NCBI RefSeq assembly: GCF_000004195.4
Contig: NC_030684.2
Span: 111,205,429 to 111,269,428 of the forward strand
Length of the DNA stretch: 64,000 nucleotides
Direction of reading: 5' to 3'
From: Xenopus tropicalis
Taxonomy: Eukaryota > Chordata > Amphibia > Anura > Pipidae
Shown: one piece after another, positions 39,880-51,185 of the stretch
Layout of the letters: the number at the start of each line of letters is the position of its first letter
How positions within the stretch are numbered: position 1 is the stretch's first letter
Program-made: the position numbers and the translations under genes
Notes under the pieces: model-generated
What the model was told of the DNA's origin: nothing
What the model saw: the letters and a program-made list of their open reading frames with translations, nothing else
Databases searched by the model: none

Positions 39880-39935
39880 CTTGAAATGCCAGGGCCTATT
39901 TTGAATCCCAGTCCAGGACTGCTCGGGTGCAAACA
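39880..39935 (-). mobile_element. Fragment of 'ccggactgg' hAT-like MITE
   Basis: Acttgaaatgccagggcc followed by tattttgaatcccagtcc is the reverse complement of the left part of the element at 28817. Only one end is present. Confidence 0.55.
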
Positions 39936-40985
39936 CTACTTGGCCCAGCTCTGATCACCACCTTTAATTGCTTTTTCTGGATATTCTTAGGATTAATGTA
40001 TACAGCAATGTCATGTTTTTGAGGCATGGCGGTAGAGTTTTTTTTAGGGGGCTATTTCTCTTTACAGGGAAAATCATATGCTTCAATGTTTCTCTTAATG
40101 TGTTAAAAAATATATGAAGATAAGTGATGCTGCAGAGAAAGGCTTGTTTGTATAGTAACGAGTTTCGATGCCTTAATGCTTACTGTTCTGGATACAATAA
40201 ACCATCATTCATACACTCCACTGAGCAAGTGACTCAATGGCCAAATTGTCATGAAAAATTGTACAACTGATGCTTGGCTTTCTCAAGCAAATATAATCAT
40301 CTTTATTGTTATGTAGCACTACCATGAAATGCACAGATGCCCCCTGATTCCACCAGCACATCAACTCCCTGCCATTGCAGCCTGTGTTTGCCGTCTGAAA
40401 CACAGGGGGTTGACCTGAAAATGAACAAGTTCTATGTTGTAGAGAGTGCTATGTTAAGACAATTTGCAGCTGGTCTTATTTTTTATTTTTTTTATGATTT
40501 CTCAGTTATTTCAATTGTTGTGCAGCTGTCACACAGAAACCAAAGGGGGAGAATAAGGAGAACAGTTGTAAGAATGTTTAGAATTTGTACATCTATATCA
40601 TACTAAATTATGATTTAGTTGTAAATAACCTCTTTACATGACATAGACTTCAACATCGACAAAATGAGATTGTATTAAAGTTGCTGTACTGTTACAAAGT
40701 GCACACATGCCATGTACTAGGTGGAGTTCATTAAGAATGCATTGTAATAATGCTTTAGTTGCCCTTTAAGCACAAGAAATGTGTGTGTAACCACATAAAG
40801 CATTTCCCTGCATGATCAAGGCTACAGTAAACTAATGTAGAAACTCCATTAAAGGGGAAATCAGGAGGTGAATGAAGGGATAAGTTGTGGTTGCTAAACG
40901 GTATCTGTGCCAATGTGTCTATGCAAAGCCAAATAATATAAGCTTGTATTTATATCTAAATAATGTCCTGTGTCTTATTTTTCAG

Positions 40986-41257
40986 GTCTACAGGGCATGC
41001 CAGGGGACTGTCTTTCTCAGGGTGGTCCTATGGGTATCTGCTTGGTACAACCAGCTCACATATCTCCCCAGTTGGCATCAGCCTCTTCCTCCAGACATGG
41101 ACCACCAGTGCCCTCCATCTGCCAAGTCACCCTGTCAACAGCCATTTGTATACAGAGAGGATCTGCTCTCCCATGGATGGCCATGTCAGCACAAGCACCC
41201 AATCCTTCTGGCCCCAGCCCTTGGCATCATATTCTGGACAAGGAAACCCACCGGTAA
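40986..41257 (+). CDS. meis2: meis2 distal C-terminal exon, diverged long isoform
   Basis: When the 36086 exon is skipped, splicing gives G-LQGMPGDCLSQGGPMGICLV, ending in LDKETHR and TAA at 41255-41257. The start (LQ.MPGD..SQGGPMG), the middle RHGPP and the later MSAQ.P match the long Meis2 C-terminus, but the rest does not. After RHGPP, the expected LPSHP is encoded in the +1 frame (CTGCCAAGTCACCCT), while MAMSAQ returns to the main frame; a one-base loss followed by a second indel explains this. The family ending (...GGQVMDIHAQ, from memory) is not found. The exon still has an intact acceptor and no internal stop, so a protein can be made. It may be a rapidly changing tail or a coding segment under weak constraint. 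Confidence 0.8.
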
Positions 41258-41273
41258 AAAGGAACTTCGAGGG

Positions 41274-41279
41274 AATAAA
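41274..41279 (+). terminator. Proximal AATAAA, possible early poly(A) signal
   Basis: The hexamer lies 16 nt after the distal stop codon. No strong GT-rich element follows directly, so use is uncertain. Confidence 0.3.
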
Positions 41280-42281
41280 ATGTTATTTATGACTTTTTGA
41301 ACTTTGACCAGTTTTACAAGTAAATTAAATTCCAGACAGCTGTGATTTTTTTAAAAGGAAAAAAAAAAGTCATTTTTTTCAAACTCAACAAAGGACCAAT
41401 GAACCAAGAACACAAATGTGAAGTGGTGGGTTCCCTTACAAAGCCCATTGCAACCAGACCCCCAAGTCCCCTCTGGAAAGCAGAAAGACTCAGAGATATA
41501 ATAACTACTGTAGGATAAATCATAGGAACTAAGTTAACTTGTACATTTCTGTTGATTGAAATAGTTTTAGAAGAAACAAAAAGATATCCTTGTTTTTTCC
41601 ACACTATGTGTGTTGTTTCCAAAAGAATGACTGTCTTCGCTCAGCCGAACCCCCCTTCCTCATGGAAACTTACTGACTATTTCCACCTGTGACCAGTGCA
41701 GGGGAGAGAGAGCCTCCAGCTTGAGACTTGGGGCCCTTGTCTGCAACCCCCGGTCGGTCAGCACTACAGGACATGCCACTGGGACAGTTGCACCGTCACT
41801 CGGACACTAAAGAGACACTGCCTCTCCCTGATGTGGGCATCCCCTCGTATGGAAGGGGGCATCCTGCAATCTGGTCTTTGCACCAAATGACAGACTGAAC
41901 TTTATTGTAAACTCAAAGATTGGAGTATGGAAGCGAGTGTGTGAGCAATGCGTGTGTGTGCGACTGCGAGCGTGTGAGAGCGACTGCCGGGGAGAAAGCG
42001 TGACAGACAGAGAATACTGTAACAAGATTCGTTCAGAGTTCGTTCTATTAATGTTTCATGTTAGATATTCTATGTGTTACCTCAATTGAAAACAAGAATG
42101 TTCTCCTAGTACAACCTGCTGTGGGATTGGTATTGTATGTCCATGGATAATTTCTTTCTCAGCACGTGTTCCTCATTAGAGAAAAATGCTGTTACCTTAA
42201 GCTTTGTCAGATTTACATTAAATACTTGTATGAGGACTGTGAGTTTATGTTTAAAGAAAAAAAAGTGTTAAAAAATTCGGT

Positions 42282-42287
42282 AATAAA
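42282..42287 (+). terminator. meis2: Distal poly(A) signal of meis2
   Basis: AATAAA within taataaatatttc, followed 20-30 nt later by a GT-rich stretch (gggttgcgtgtggtt), which is the usual layout of a cleavage site. Cleavage is expected near 42300-42305. Confidence 0.7.
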
Positions 42288-42305
42288 TATTTCATTTTGG
42301 ATTTC

Positions 42306-44450
42306 GTAGGGGTTGCGTGTGGTTAATGTGAAGCAGCGCTTTGTGGGAGGCTGGGTGGCCTTGCACTCTCATGGCAGTCCCTGATGGCACAGAGATGCGA
42401 CTGTCTCTGCTCCGCAAAGTCATGTGTGTCACTGAGAGTTTTCCTTCCATTAATCGCACTGCGATCTGGGGGATCGGATTTGCTCTGGTGGAGCCAAATG
42501 GGAAGCCGGGGAACAGTGACATATTGCAAGTGCCCTACTTCTTCTGCCCTATATCTTGCTTGCAGGGAGGGGAGTGAGTTGCACCGACTAATGCACAGAA
42601 ACCCTGAAATGAGAGTAAATACACAGTCGCACTGCTGGGATTCCCTTCTCTATACTTTATTTCTGCTTTTTGCTACATTTTCTGTTGGAGTTGCAGACGT
42701 GCCAGATGCTCATATACACAGAACCCAATACAGTGTGTGGGAGCTGATATCGGCCCCCGAATATCACCCCGGCCGTGTTCAGCCCAGATTTATCGCAACA
42801 GGATAACGAGAGAAACCGTTTTCGTTACTTTGCCTTTGCTCACACCTTCCTAGATTTATCCGCTATATGTGGCATTATGTACGATGTTTGAATAAGTACT
42901 TTATAAAGATTGCTGTGTGTGTTTGTTTTTTAATTAATAACGGCAAACGAAATTGTTTAGGAGATGTGCCCGTTAAGAAACTACCTTGGAGAATAGATTG
43001 CAGAAAGCCGCAACGGAACGAAAAAAACTGCTGCGATAAATTGGGGGTGCGCTGGTCCCCTCGTAGCTGCAGGCATGTGTGGCGGGAAGCCAGGGGGCAG
43101 TAGGTATCAGTGAGGCGGGGGAGCCAATAAGCTCATGCACTGCCCTACTCACCGGTGCAGCGCCGACATTAACGCCCGTGTGCCCGGGAGATATCAGTAA
43201 TGAGCGGCAGGTTCCTCGGCATTGGCTGAGCGGCCTTATCTCGTACCATTATGGCAATCTGTGTGTTAATTACTATTTTTACTGGACTCTATTGCTGTAT
43301 TTGGTTCATTATGAGAATATATATGTATATGTTTGTATAGAAAGCAGAAGCAATTTTATAGAGCTAAAATGAAACCACCTCAGCCCTCTAACCATTTCTA
43401 AGCTCGGCCCCGCAGTATTCCGTGAGCACAGGGCACCCCAGCTTTTATGAATTGTACATTTACTAATAATGCGATTTGCTGTGCCGCACTTACACCATGT
43501 CTGTAAGCGGAGTGGGACCCGGGCAGATTTGATGAAGGCTCCCCCCCCCCCCCCCCACATACATTTGAGTTGTGTGCCCCATCCACCCTTTTTATGAACA
43601 GAAGCTGTTGGGGGTAAATGCGGCGATCTGGGAAAGCCGGGCTCCTTTAGAAAGTCGCTGTGAGAGAGGGCTGCGCTGGTGCAGGCTGTGAAAGGCGATT
43701 TTCATATTAATAGTTTGGGTGTAGAGGAGAGGGGAGTGTGCGCTGTGCTCCCCCAGCCAGATCCCCTGACAGGGATGATGGATGATCTTGCTCGCTTCTC
43801 ATTTCCCAGCCCCACAGCCCCTCTCTCTGTCTCTCCCCCTGGCTCACTGGGGGCTGCAGCTTCAGAGCAAGACTGCAAAATAAACAAACACCCTTTGGCC
43901 TCCACGCATCGATTTCTAAATCATTAGGAATCAATTACTGCTCTCAATATTTCTTATTTTGCGTAAATAAAATATTCAGAGGATGGAAAGGGCTGAGATG
44001 AGACTCATCTTACTGGAAATCCGCGGGTTTCTATTATTTATCCTTGCTGAAATGTAACCTTGAGCCCATTCCTGGAGATATAGGTAACAGCACATACCAG
44101 GAATCCTTCTCTATTCGGAACTAATGGCCTGTGCATTCCCGGCCTGTGCCGGCCCAGCCCTGCCGCCAGTGTACAGCCCCTGCTCGGCCGAGCGCTCGGT
44201 GGTGCCCGCTGGAAGTGTGCAGCAAGGTATTGGCGGCGCCGGGCAGGCAAGGGTTAATGAGGGCCCTCTTAGGGGCAGTTTGTTTCTATGGTCACCCTGG
44301 GTGTGTGGGAGGGTCAGTGCTGGGTTCCCCCAGAGAAAAGCGCTCAGCCGAGATCATTTATCAACGTCACCCACATAATGATCCTCTCTGCAGCTTTCTA
44401 TTGATGGGGATAATTACATTAGCTCACCCTGAGTGATCAATGCGAAATCC
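42306..44450. promoter_or_regulatory. Intergenic region with candidate conserved regulatory blocks
   Basis: No gene is recognised. Complex GC-richer blocks lie at about 43090-43300 (agtaatgagcggcagg, gtgttaattactattt), 43870-44060 (catcgatttctaaatcatta, ggaatcaattactgctc) and 44330-44450 (gatcatttatcaacgtcac, gataattacattagctcacc). A CpG-rich patch is at 44130-44260. C runs interrupt at about 43541-43557. This resembles the enhancer-dense deserts around vertebrate developmental genes. Function is inferred. Confidence 0.35.
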
Positions 44451-44762
44451 CCACTCAACAAAACTTCCTCCTGTCTCTCTGCCTTGAGCCCCCGCTCCCC
44501 AAATGTACAAGGGGTGGGGGGGGGGTCCTGCCACTGGGAACCTGGGGGGTGGGATACAAAAGCAGTCGCAGTCTGTATATAAAAACAGCGAGAGAATAGT
44601 TCTGCCAGCCCACAACTTCCATTCCGACCAGTGTTTCTTTTTCAGAGCCAGTGGGTCCCCCCACATTCTCATGGTATAATCGGTGCCGACCCAGAACAGA
44701 CCCGACCCTGACCTGTAGCCTGTGCCCTATTGTTCCACACTGTAACCTAACCCAGCGCTGCT

Positions 44763-45010
44763 GCATGTATGTATGTATGTATATCTTTATTTATAAAGCG
44801 CTACTTATGTACTCAGCGCTGTACAGTAGAATACATTAATATAAACAGGGGGTATTAAAATAGATAAATACAAAGTATAACAATAAGCACAAATAAATAA
44901 AAGATACAATTGTAATAAGATAAGAGTCAAAGACACAAGAGGATGGAGGTCCCTGCCCCGTAGAGCTTACAATCTATATGGGAGGGTAACTAACAGACAC
45001 AAATAGACAA
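44763..45010. repeat. Dispersed repeat 'tttataaagcgc ... gagcttacaatct' with ATGT microsatellite at its start
   Basis: It starts with five ATGT-like units, then tttataaagcgctacttatg, cagcgctgtacagtag and, near the end, gtccctgccccgtagagc. This order is one I recognise from dispersed amphibian repeats. The class is not clear to me and it is non-coding. Confidence 0.55.
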
Positions 45011-45035
45011 ATATAAGTGCTGTAGGTCACACTGC

Positions 45036-45475
45036 TGTAACTCCAGAACCGCACACTTTGCGCTGAGTATCACTTCAGAATCTTTGGCCCATGCCATAAG
45101 CAATGGTGTAACACCAGAACCCGTACTTTATATTCCACTAACTAATGATATCCCATAATAGTTACAGTAGTCCGCAGCTAATGTGCTTTTCCAGTTTAAC
45201 AGATGCCAAAGTAACTCCATCGGGTTTCTCTTTGGTTTCAGTGTAACTCCAGAACCTACAGGTCTCTGATACCAATTCCAGAATCACTAGATTCCTCACT
45301 GATCCCAGAACAACTCCAGAACTGGTGCCACTGGTGCCAGCCAGAATGCTTCCAGAACCCACAGGTTACTCAGGAGTATTAGATTAACTCCAGAACATTA
45401 TTCACCAACGACTCCAGAACCGGCGAGTTCCCCACTGGTTGCAAAGTACTTCCAGAACCGGCAGCTTTTATTCCA
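45036..45475. repeat. Irregular array of CTCCAGAACC-like motifs
   Basis: The motif (a)ctccagaacc or a one-base variant (cttccagaacc, caccagaaccc, attccagaatc) appears about ten times, for example near 45041, 45109, 45244, 45314, 45350, 45391, 45414 and 45450. Words such as ccactggt and ggcag recur between copies. It looks like a heavily decayed minisatellite with no fixed period. Confidence 0.5.
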
Positions 45476-45669
45476 CTGGGTGCGTGTAATTGTATTAAAC
45501 CACAAACAAAATAAGAGTTTTGACTTCAAGGTTAGACCCAATAGGGTTGCAAAAAAGAAGTGAAATTAAATGTAATCATTAGAATGTGTCCGCTATAGTG
45601 TGAGTCTGTAAGGCTTTAGATATAAAATAACACTTTATTATTACTATTATTAGTTTTGTTCTATTTATT

Positions 45670-45700
<31 letters not shown>

Positions 45701-46830
45701 AATTAGCCTGTATCACCAGTTCTTCTTGTAGGAAACGGCAGCACCACCAGAACCTCCATGGTTCTGCTCCACCTCCCTCAGTGATCCCAGAGCAGCAGGG
45801 CCAGGCCGGTATGAGCAGCTCACACTGCTCTCCAATAACATTGTAGGGAGTAATATTATTAGTACTATAATAAGCTCTAATTTATACAATAACACTTGGA
45901 CATTCTTGTACATTCCATCTAAATAGCAAAGTGTACATGCTCTGTATTTTGTTTGTCGAATCCAGTGAGAAATCGAAAAACAAAAGAGCCGGTTTTTTAA
46001 TCCTGGAACAAAATCACGGGGGGAATTCCACAGGAATATTTCCCTTCCTTCCTTTATAAACTCTATATAAAATATGCCCCAAACGCCAGTTACAAGCTAA
46101 TATATCAGCCGTAAAACAGAGAAAAAGTCAATGTTTCAAATTTATATCTTTTTTTTAGTAATCAACAATAAACATTTGATATCTTGTATTTTTTGTCAAA
46201 TTAAAAAGAGGAAAATTTGTCATTAACTTTTCCAGAAAATAAAAGCAGCCATGAAGTGAAAGGCTGGGCAGGTAACGCTGTAACGCTCTAATGAGCAGGC
46301 CCCTTACCCCCTATATCAGCCACTATCTGTATGTATCAGTATTAACTCTATACACACCGGGGAACTGAAATATCTCTTCTCTTTCTACTTGCAATATACA
46401 GATCTCTCCTGTTATATCAGTGTTTATCTCGATTGCAACAAATGTAGAAAGTCCCATTTATGACTGAATGCATTTTAATTGCCATATTTTATTGGATCGA
46501 ACGAATTAATGGCACAATCATATAGGATAGAGGAACTGTGGTGTGACTTGTTTTAAAATTGAAAAAAATGTATGTCTGTAGATAGATGATTAATAGATGA
46601 TATATATATATAGATATATAGATAGAATGTTACATTATTTTCTCTATCAAATAAACACACAATTTATGCCTCTCCAACAGACATTTTGTCTCCCATACAC
46701 ACACTCATTCTCTAACACACACATTGTCTCACACACACTTTCCTCTGATACATTGCTCCCCAGAGCAGCACCCAGGGCTCCCCCATTCCTTAGAGTGGTT
46801 CTGTCTGTTACTTCCTATGGAAAGAAAGTG
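45476..46830. other. AT-rich intergenic stretch with simple repeats
   Basis: No gene is seen. It includes an (ATT)n tract at 45665-45702, AT/GATA simple repeats at about 46579-46626 and a CA-rich stretch at 46690-46740. The rest is AT-rich unique sequence. Confidence 0.7.
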
Positions 46831-47250
46831 CAGAGTTTAAACTGTAATTAAAACCTTAAGCCTGGATCTTCCCACCCCTCAGATTTGCAGCAAAAGAGGC
46901 TCCTCGGCTAATAGCGGATTAATGATGTAGCCTCCCGATGAGGGGTTAACTCTGGCCCCATTGCAGTGAGGAGGGCTCTCTGATTAATAACTAGCAGGCT
47001 CATGGCGAGGGCTTTTTCTGCCCGATTGCCTTTCTGAATTAGAGACGATTCCTTCACACTCCAGTAATGCTGTGCTTGCACTGACTGACACATCCCTCAC
47101 CCCCTCTCCCTCGCACGCATCTAATAAGGAGACTCGCTTCCCAATTAGTCACAAAGGCCTAATATTTACATAGGAGCTAAGGGCTCTCCTGATTTTAGCC
47201 AGAAATATAGCAAGCCACACTGAGGCTGATGGGAAATGTGCAGAGTGCAA
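46831..47250. promoter_or_regulatory. Candidate conserved intergenic block
   Basis: Complex sequence with agcggattaatgatgtagcc, ctctgattaataactagc, cgcatctaataagg, cccaattagtcacaaagg and other homeodomain-like cores, without repeats. An inferred enhancer candidate about 4.5 kb after the meis2 poly(A) site. Confidence 0.35.
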
Positions 47251-47577
47251 GCCTAGCGCCCCCCATCGCCCTGCCATGAACACTTCCAGGTGCTGGGCTT
47301 ATGGGGAGCCTCCGGCAGATCAGATAAGGAGTCATTAGCTTCTAATTCACTGCCACTGGCTGTCGGGTTATTATGGGCTGGGCAGGACCATAAAGCAGCC
47401 CTGGGGTAGGGACATGCACTGCTGCCTTCAACCCAAGGTGGGGCCCGATAACCTGGCCACATAGGGAACACTCTGAGGCACACTGTCATTGGCTGGGCAG
47501 GGCTATTTCAGTATCTGGTATAGAAGGAAAGTGCCCTGGAGTGGGAAAGTGCCCTGGAGTGGGAAAGTATCTGTGCT

Positions 47578-48437
47578 GAAACTGTACCCACATACATACA
47601 GAAACTGTACCCACATACAGAGACTGCACCCACATACATACAGAAACTGTACCCACATACTGAACCCACATACAGAAACTGTACCCACATACATACAGAA
47701 ACTGTACCCACATACAGAGACTGCACCCACATACATACAGAAACTGTACCCACATACTGAACCCACATACAGAAACGGTACCCACATACTGAACCCACAT
47801 ACAGAAACTGTACCCACATACTGAACCCACATACAGAAACTGTACCCACATACTGAACCCACATACAGAAACTGTACCCACATACAGAAACTGTACCCAC
47901 ATACTGAACCCACATACAGAAACTGTAGCCACATACAGAAACTGTACCCACATACTGAACCCGCATACAGAGACTGCACCCACATACAGAAACTGTACCC
48001 ACATACAGAAACTGTACCCACATACATACAGAAACTGTACCCACATACTGAACCAACATACAGAAACTGCACCCACATACTGAACCCGCATACAGAGACT
48101 GCACCCACATACAGAAACTGTACCCACATACTGAACCCACATACAGAAACTGTACCCACATACTGAACCCACATACAGAAACTGTACCCACATACTGAAC
48201 CCACATACAGAAACTGTACCCACATACAGAAACTGCACTCACATACAGAAACTGTACCCACATACAGAGACTGTACCCACATACAGAAACTGCACTCACA
48301 TACAGAAACTGTACCCACATACAGAAACTGTACCCACATACAGAAACTGCACCCACATACAGAAACTGCACTCACATACAGAGACTGTACCCACATACAG
48401 AAACTGCACCCACATACAGAAACTGTACCCACATACA
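47578..48437. repeat. Minisatellite, 19-bp unit with 13-bp and +4 variants
   Basis: The main unit is acagaaactgtacccacat. Shorter actgaacccacat units and units with an extra acat are intermixed, with further variants (agagactgcaccc, gaaactgcactc). There are about 45 units in 860 bp. Three long minus-strand frames (250, 287 and 315 codons, VGTVSVCGFSMW-type) are translations of the repeat. Just upstream, gtgccctggagtgggaaa is itself duplicated. Confidence 0.97.
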
Positions 48438-49545
48438 GGCAGAGCTGCACCTAACAACTACAGGGAATCTGCTCTCTGCCTCCATACTTACACCCCTTCT
48501 GCACACAAACCAACAGCTCCCACTCTCTAAACAAATCACAACTGCCCCCCATCCTTTATAGTGAAGCTTTAGGAACCCTCCCAAAACCTATATAAAACCC
48601 AACTTGGGGCCTATAGCAAATACGTCAATGGGCTTTCCTAAAGAAAACAGCATGGCATCTCCAACTCCTTGAAAGGGAGCTACACCCCAAAACTGTTTTT
48701 GTTTTGTTTTAGTTTGACTTTTTTTGCACAATGAAAATGTAATTCTAAGCAGATTTCCAAAGTTACAAAGTTTTCTATATGCAGTGGCACCTGAAAGCAG
48801 CATTGGTTTCCATCACAAACAGAGAACAGGAAGGGATAAACCTGTAGCAGGAGTCAGTTCTGTACTAGTTCTGGTATGGGCTGGGTTACACTATATTCAG
48901 GAATCAGAGCCAGAAGTGCAGAGATTATAAATAACCAGACACATACACCTTTTTAAAAACAATTCAATTTACAAATAAATATAAAAGCGTAGAAAATCTG
49001 CAATAAATGTATATTGGAAAGTTGCTTAGATTTCAATTTTTGGTCATTTATTAACTCACGTAGCTCAATACAGTTCTTTTTCCAGAATCCCCCCTGCCTG
49101 TACCACATTCAGGGTAATGTAACCACTTGTTTGTATAAACAGGAAGTTTGTCAGAGCAGGTAGAAATCTGCCACTAATTTGATTGCAATTAGATTGCAAT
49201 GGGTGCGGCACAACTTGCCCTTATTAGTACAATAAATCATTTGGCAACTTTACCACTTAATAGATTAGACAGACAGGCAGAGATAGATGTATAGATAGAT
49301 AATACTGTTTAATACAGAGTGGTATTTGAAAAAGAAATTTAAATTGAATGTGAATCTAGAAACACAATAAAAGGGGCTTGGGGCAGGTTCTACAGGAGCA
49401 TGGTTCCAACACTGTGTGCTTAGTAGGGAGTAAGGGTAGCAGGCAGCATTGTTAGGAGGGATTATAGTGAGTAGGGGCATGGTTAGTAGATGGCATGATT
49501 AGCAGGCAGAATGGTTACTATTAGTATGGTGCATGTTTATCAGGG
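48438..49545. other. Intergenic spacer between the two minisatellites
   Basis: No gene recognised. It contains AT-rich unique sequence and a short GATA-like tract near 49259-49300. The last 150 bp already show single tggttagta-type units. Confidence 0.65.
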
Positions 49546-49887
49546 AGCGTGGTTAGCAGAGTATGGTTAGTAGGGAGCATGGTTAGCAGAGTATGGTTAG
49601 TAGGGAGCATGGTTAGCAGAGTATGGTTAGTAGGGAGCATGGTTAGCAGAGTATGGTTAGTAGGGAGCATGGTTAGCAGAGTATGGTTAGTAGGGAGCAT
49701 GGTTAGCAGAGTATGGTTAGTAGGGAGCATGGTTAGTAGAGTATGGTTAGTAGGGAGCATGGTTAGCAGAGTATGGTTAGTAGGGAGCATGGTTAGCAGA
49801 GTATGGTTAGTAGGGAGCATGGTTAGCAGAGTATGGTTAGTAGGGAGCATGGTTAGCAGAGTATGGTTAGTAGGGAGCATGGTTAGC
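49546..49887. repeat. Near-perfect 30-bp minisatellite, about 11 units
   Basis: Each unit is two related 15-mers, gtatggttagtaggg and agcatggttagcaga. The copies are almost identical; I see one substitution (ggttagtaga at 49731-49740). Because 30 is divisible by 3, open frames run through on both strands, and neither is a gene. Confidence 0.97.
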
Positions 49888-51185
49888 GGGCAACACATTT
49901 AATAGGAGGCCTGGTTAATAGGGAGCATGGTTAATAGGAAGAATGCTTGATAGGGAGCATGGTTAGCAAGGAGTAGGGCTGACAGACGACTTCCATATAG
50001 TTAGTAATGTGCATAGTTAATAGGGAGTATGGTTAATAGTAGGCATGGATTGCAGCAACATGGTTAGTAGGGACACTGGTTAATGAAAATCATTGTTAGC
50101 AGGTAGCATTGTTAATAGTAATCATGGTTATTAGGGAGCATGGTTAGCAGAGAGTATGCTTATCAGGCAGCATGGCTAGTAGGGCAGCATGGCTAGTAGG
50201 GAGTATGGTTTGTAGGCAGCATGGTTAGTAGGGAGTATGGTTTGTAGGCAGCTTGGTTAGTAGGGAGTAGGGTTTGTAGGCAGCATGGTTAGTAGGGAGT
50301 AGGGTTTGTAGGCAGCTTGGTTAGTAGGGAGTATGGTTTGTAGGCAGCTTGGTTAGTAGGGAGTATGGTTTGTAGGCAGCTTGGTTAGTAGGGAGTATGG
50401 TTTGTAGGCAGCTTGGTTAGTAAGGCAGCTTGGTTAGCGGGGAGTATGGTTTGTAGGCAGCTTGGTTAGCGGGGAGTATGGTTTGTAGGCAGCTTGGTTA
50501 GTAGGGAGTATGGTTTGTAGGCAGCTTGGTTAGTAGGGAGTATGGTTTGTAGGCAGCTTGGTTAGCGGGGAGTATGGTTTGTAGGCAGCTTGGTTAGTAG
50601 GGAGTATGGTTAGTAGGGAGTATGGTTAGTAGGGAGTATGGTTAGTAAGGCAGCTTGGTTAGTAGGGAGTATGGTTAGTAGGGAGTATGGTTAGTAAGGC
50701 AGCTTGGTTAGTAGGGAGTATGGTTAGTAAGGCAGCTTGGTTAGTAGGGAGCTTGGTTAGTAGGGAGTATGGTTTGTAGGGAGCTTGGTTAGTAGGGAGC
50801 ATGGTTAGTAAGGCAGCTTGGTTAGTAAGGAGTATGGTTAGTAGGGAGTATGGTTAGTAGGGAGTATGGTTAGTAGGGAGTATGGTTAGTAGGGAGTATG
50901 GTTAGTAGGGAGTATGGTTTGTAGGGAGCTTGGTTAGTAGGGAGTATGGTTAGTAGGGAGTATGGTTAGTAGGGAGTATGGTTAGTAGGGAGTATGGTTT
51001 GTAGGGAGCTTGGTTAGTAGGGAGTATGGTTAGTAAGGCAGCTTGGTTAGTAGGGAGTATGGTTAGTAGGGAGTATGGTTAGTAGGGAGTATGGTTAGTA
51101 AGGCAGCTTGGTTAGTAGGGAGTATGGTTAGTAGGGAGTATGGTTAGTAAGGCAGCTTGGTTAGTAGGGAGTATGGTTAGTAGGG
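49888..51185. repeat. Diverged continuation of the minisatellite (15-bp and longer units)
   Basis: The array continues with agtatggttagtagg 15-mers mixed with ggcagcttggttagtaggg and agtatggtttgtaggcagc, forming local higher-order blocks, especially at 50200-50600 and 50830-51180. It is much less uniform than the 30-bp part. All units carry the ggttag or ggtttg core. Confidence 0.93.

Larger units (their letters stand above)
36171..40985 (+). other. meis2: meis2 last intron, 4.8 kb
   Basis: Runs from donor gtaagt to acceptor tatttttcag. Its first part (about 36640-37460) is complex and homeodomain-site rich. A TTAA-type MITE lies at 38146-38618, and an inverted hAT-like fragment at about 39880-39935. 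No coding exon was found; the open frames are short and unremarkable. Confidence 0.85.
41258..42304 (+). other. meis2: meis2 3' UTR
   Basis: Sequence after the distal stop codon, shared by both C-terminal isoforms. The part from 41290 to about 41450 (gaactttgaccagttttacaag and on) is A-rich and complex, and the open frames are chance. The probable end is set by AATAAA at 42282-42287 followed by a GT-rich tract (ggggttgcgtgtggttaatg). Confidence 0.75.

Noticed and set aside
40963..41292. Overlapping +1 frame across the distal meis2 exon as a separate gene
   Set aside because: Its LPSHP match is better explained as the ancestral meis2 frame after an indel.
47486..48450. Three minus-strand open frames of 250-315 codons, the longest in the window
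   Set aside because: They translate a 19/13-bp tandem repeat, giving VGTVSVCGFSMW-like periodic peptide with no domain and no gene structure.
49521..49902. Open frames on both strands with perfect peptide repeats
   Set aside because: A 30-bp unit is divisible by 3, so every stop-free frame stays open; this is a minisatellite.
49546..51185. Interstitial telomere repeat
   Set aside because: The ggttag words are not in TTAGGG tandem; the unit is a 15/30-bp sequence.
47578..51185. CRISPR array
   Set aside because: There are no unique spacers of constant size; the units are contiguous, and the genome is vertebrate.
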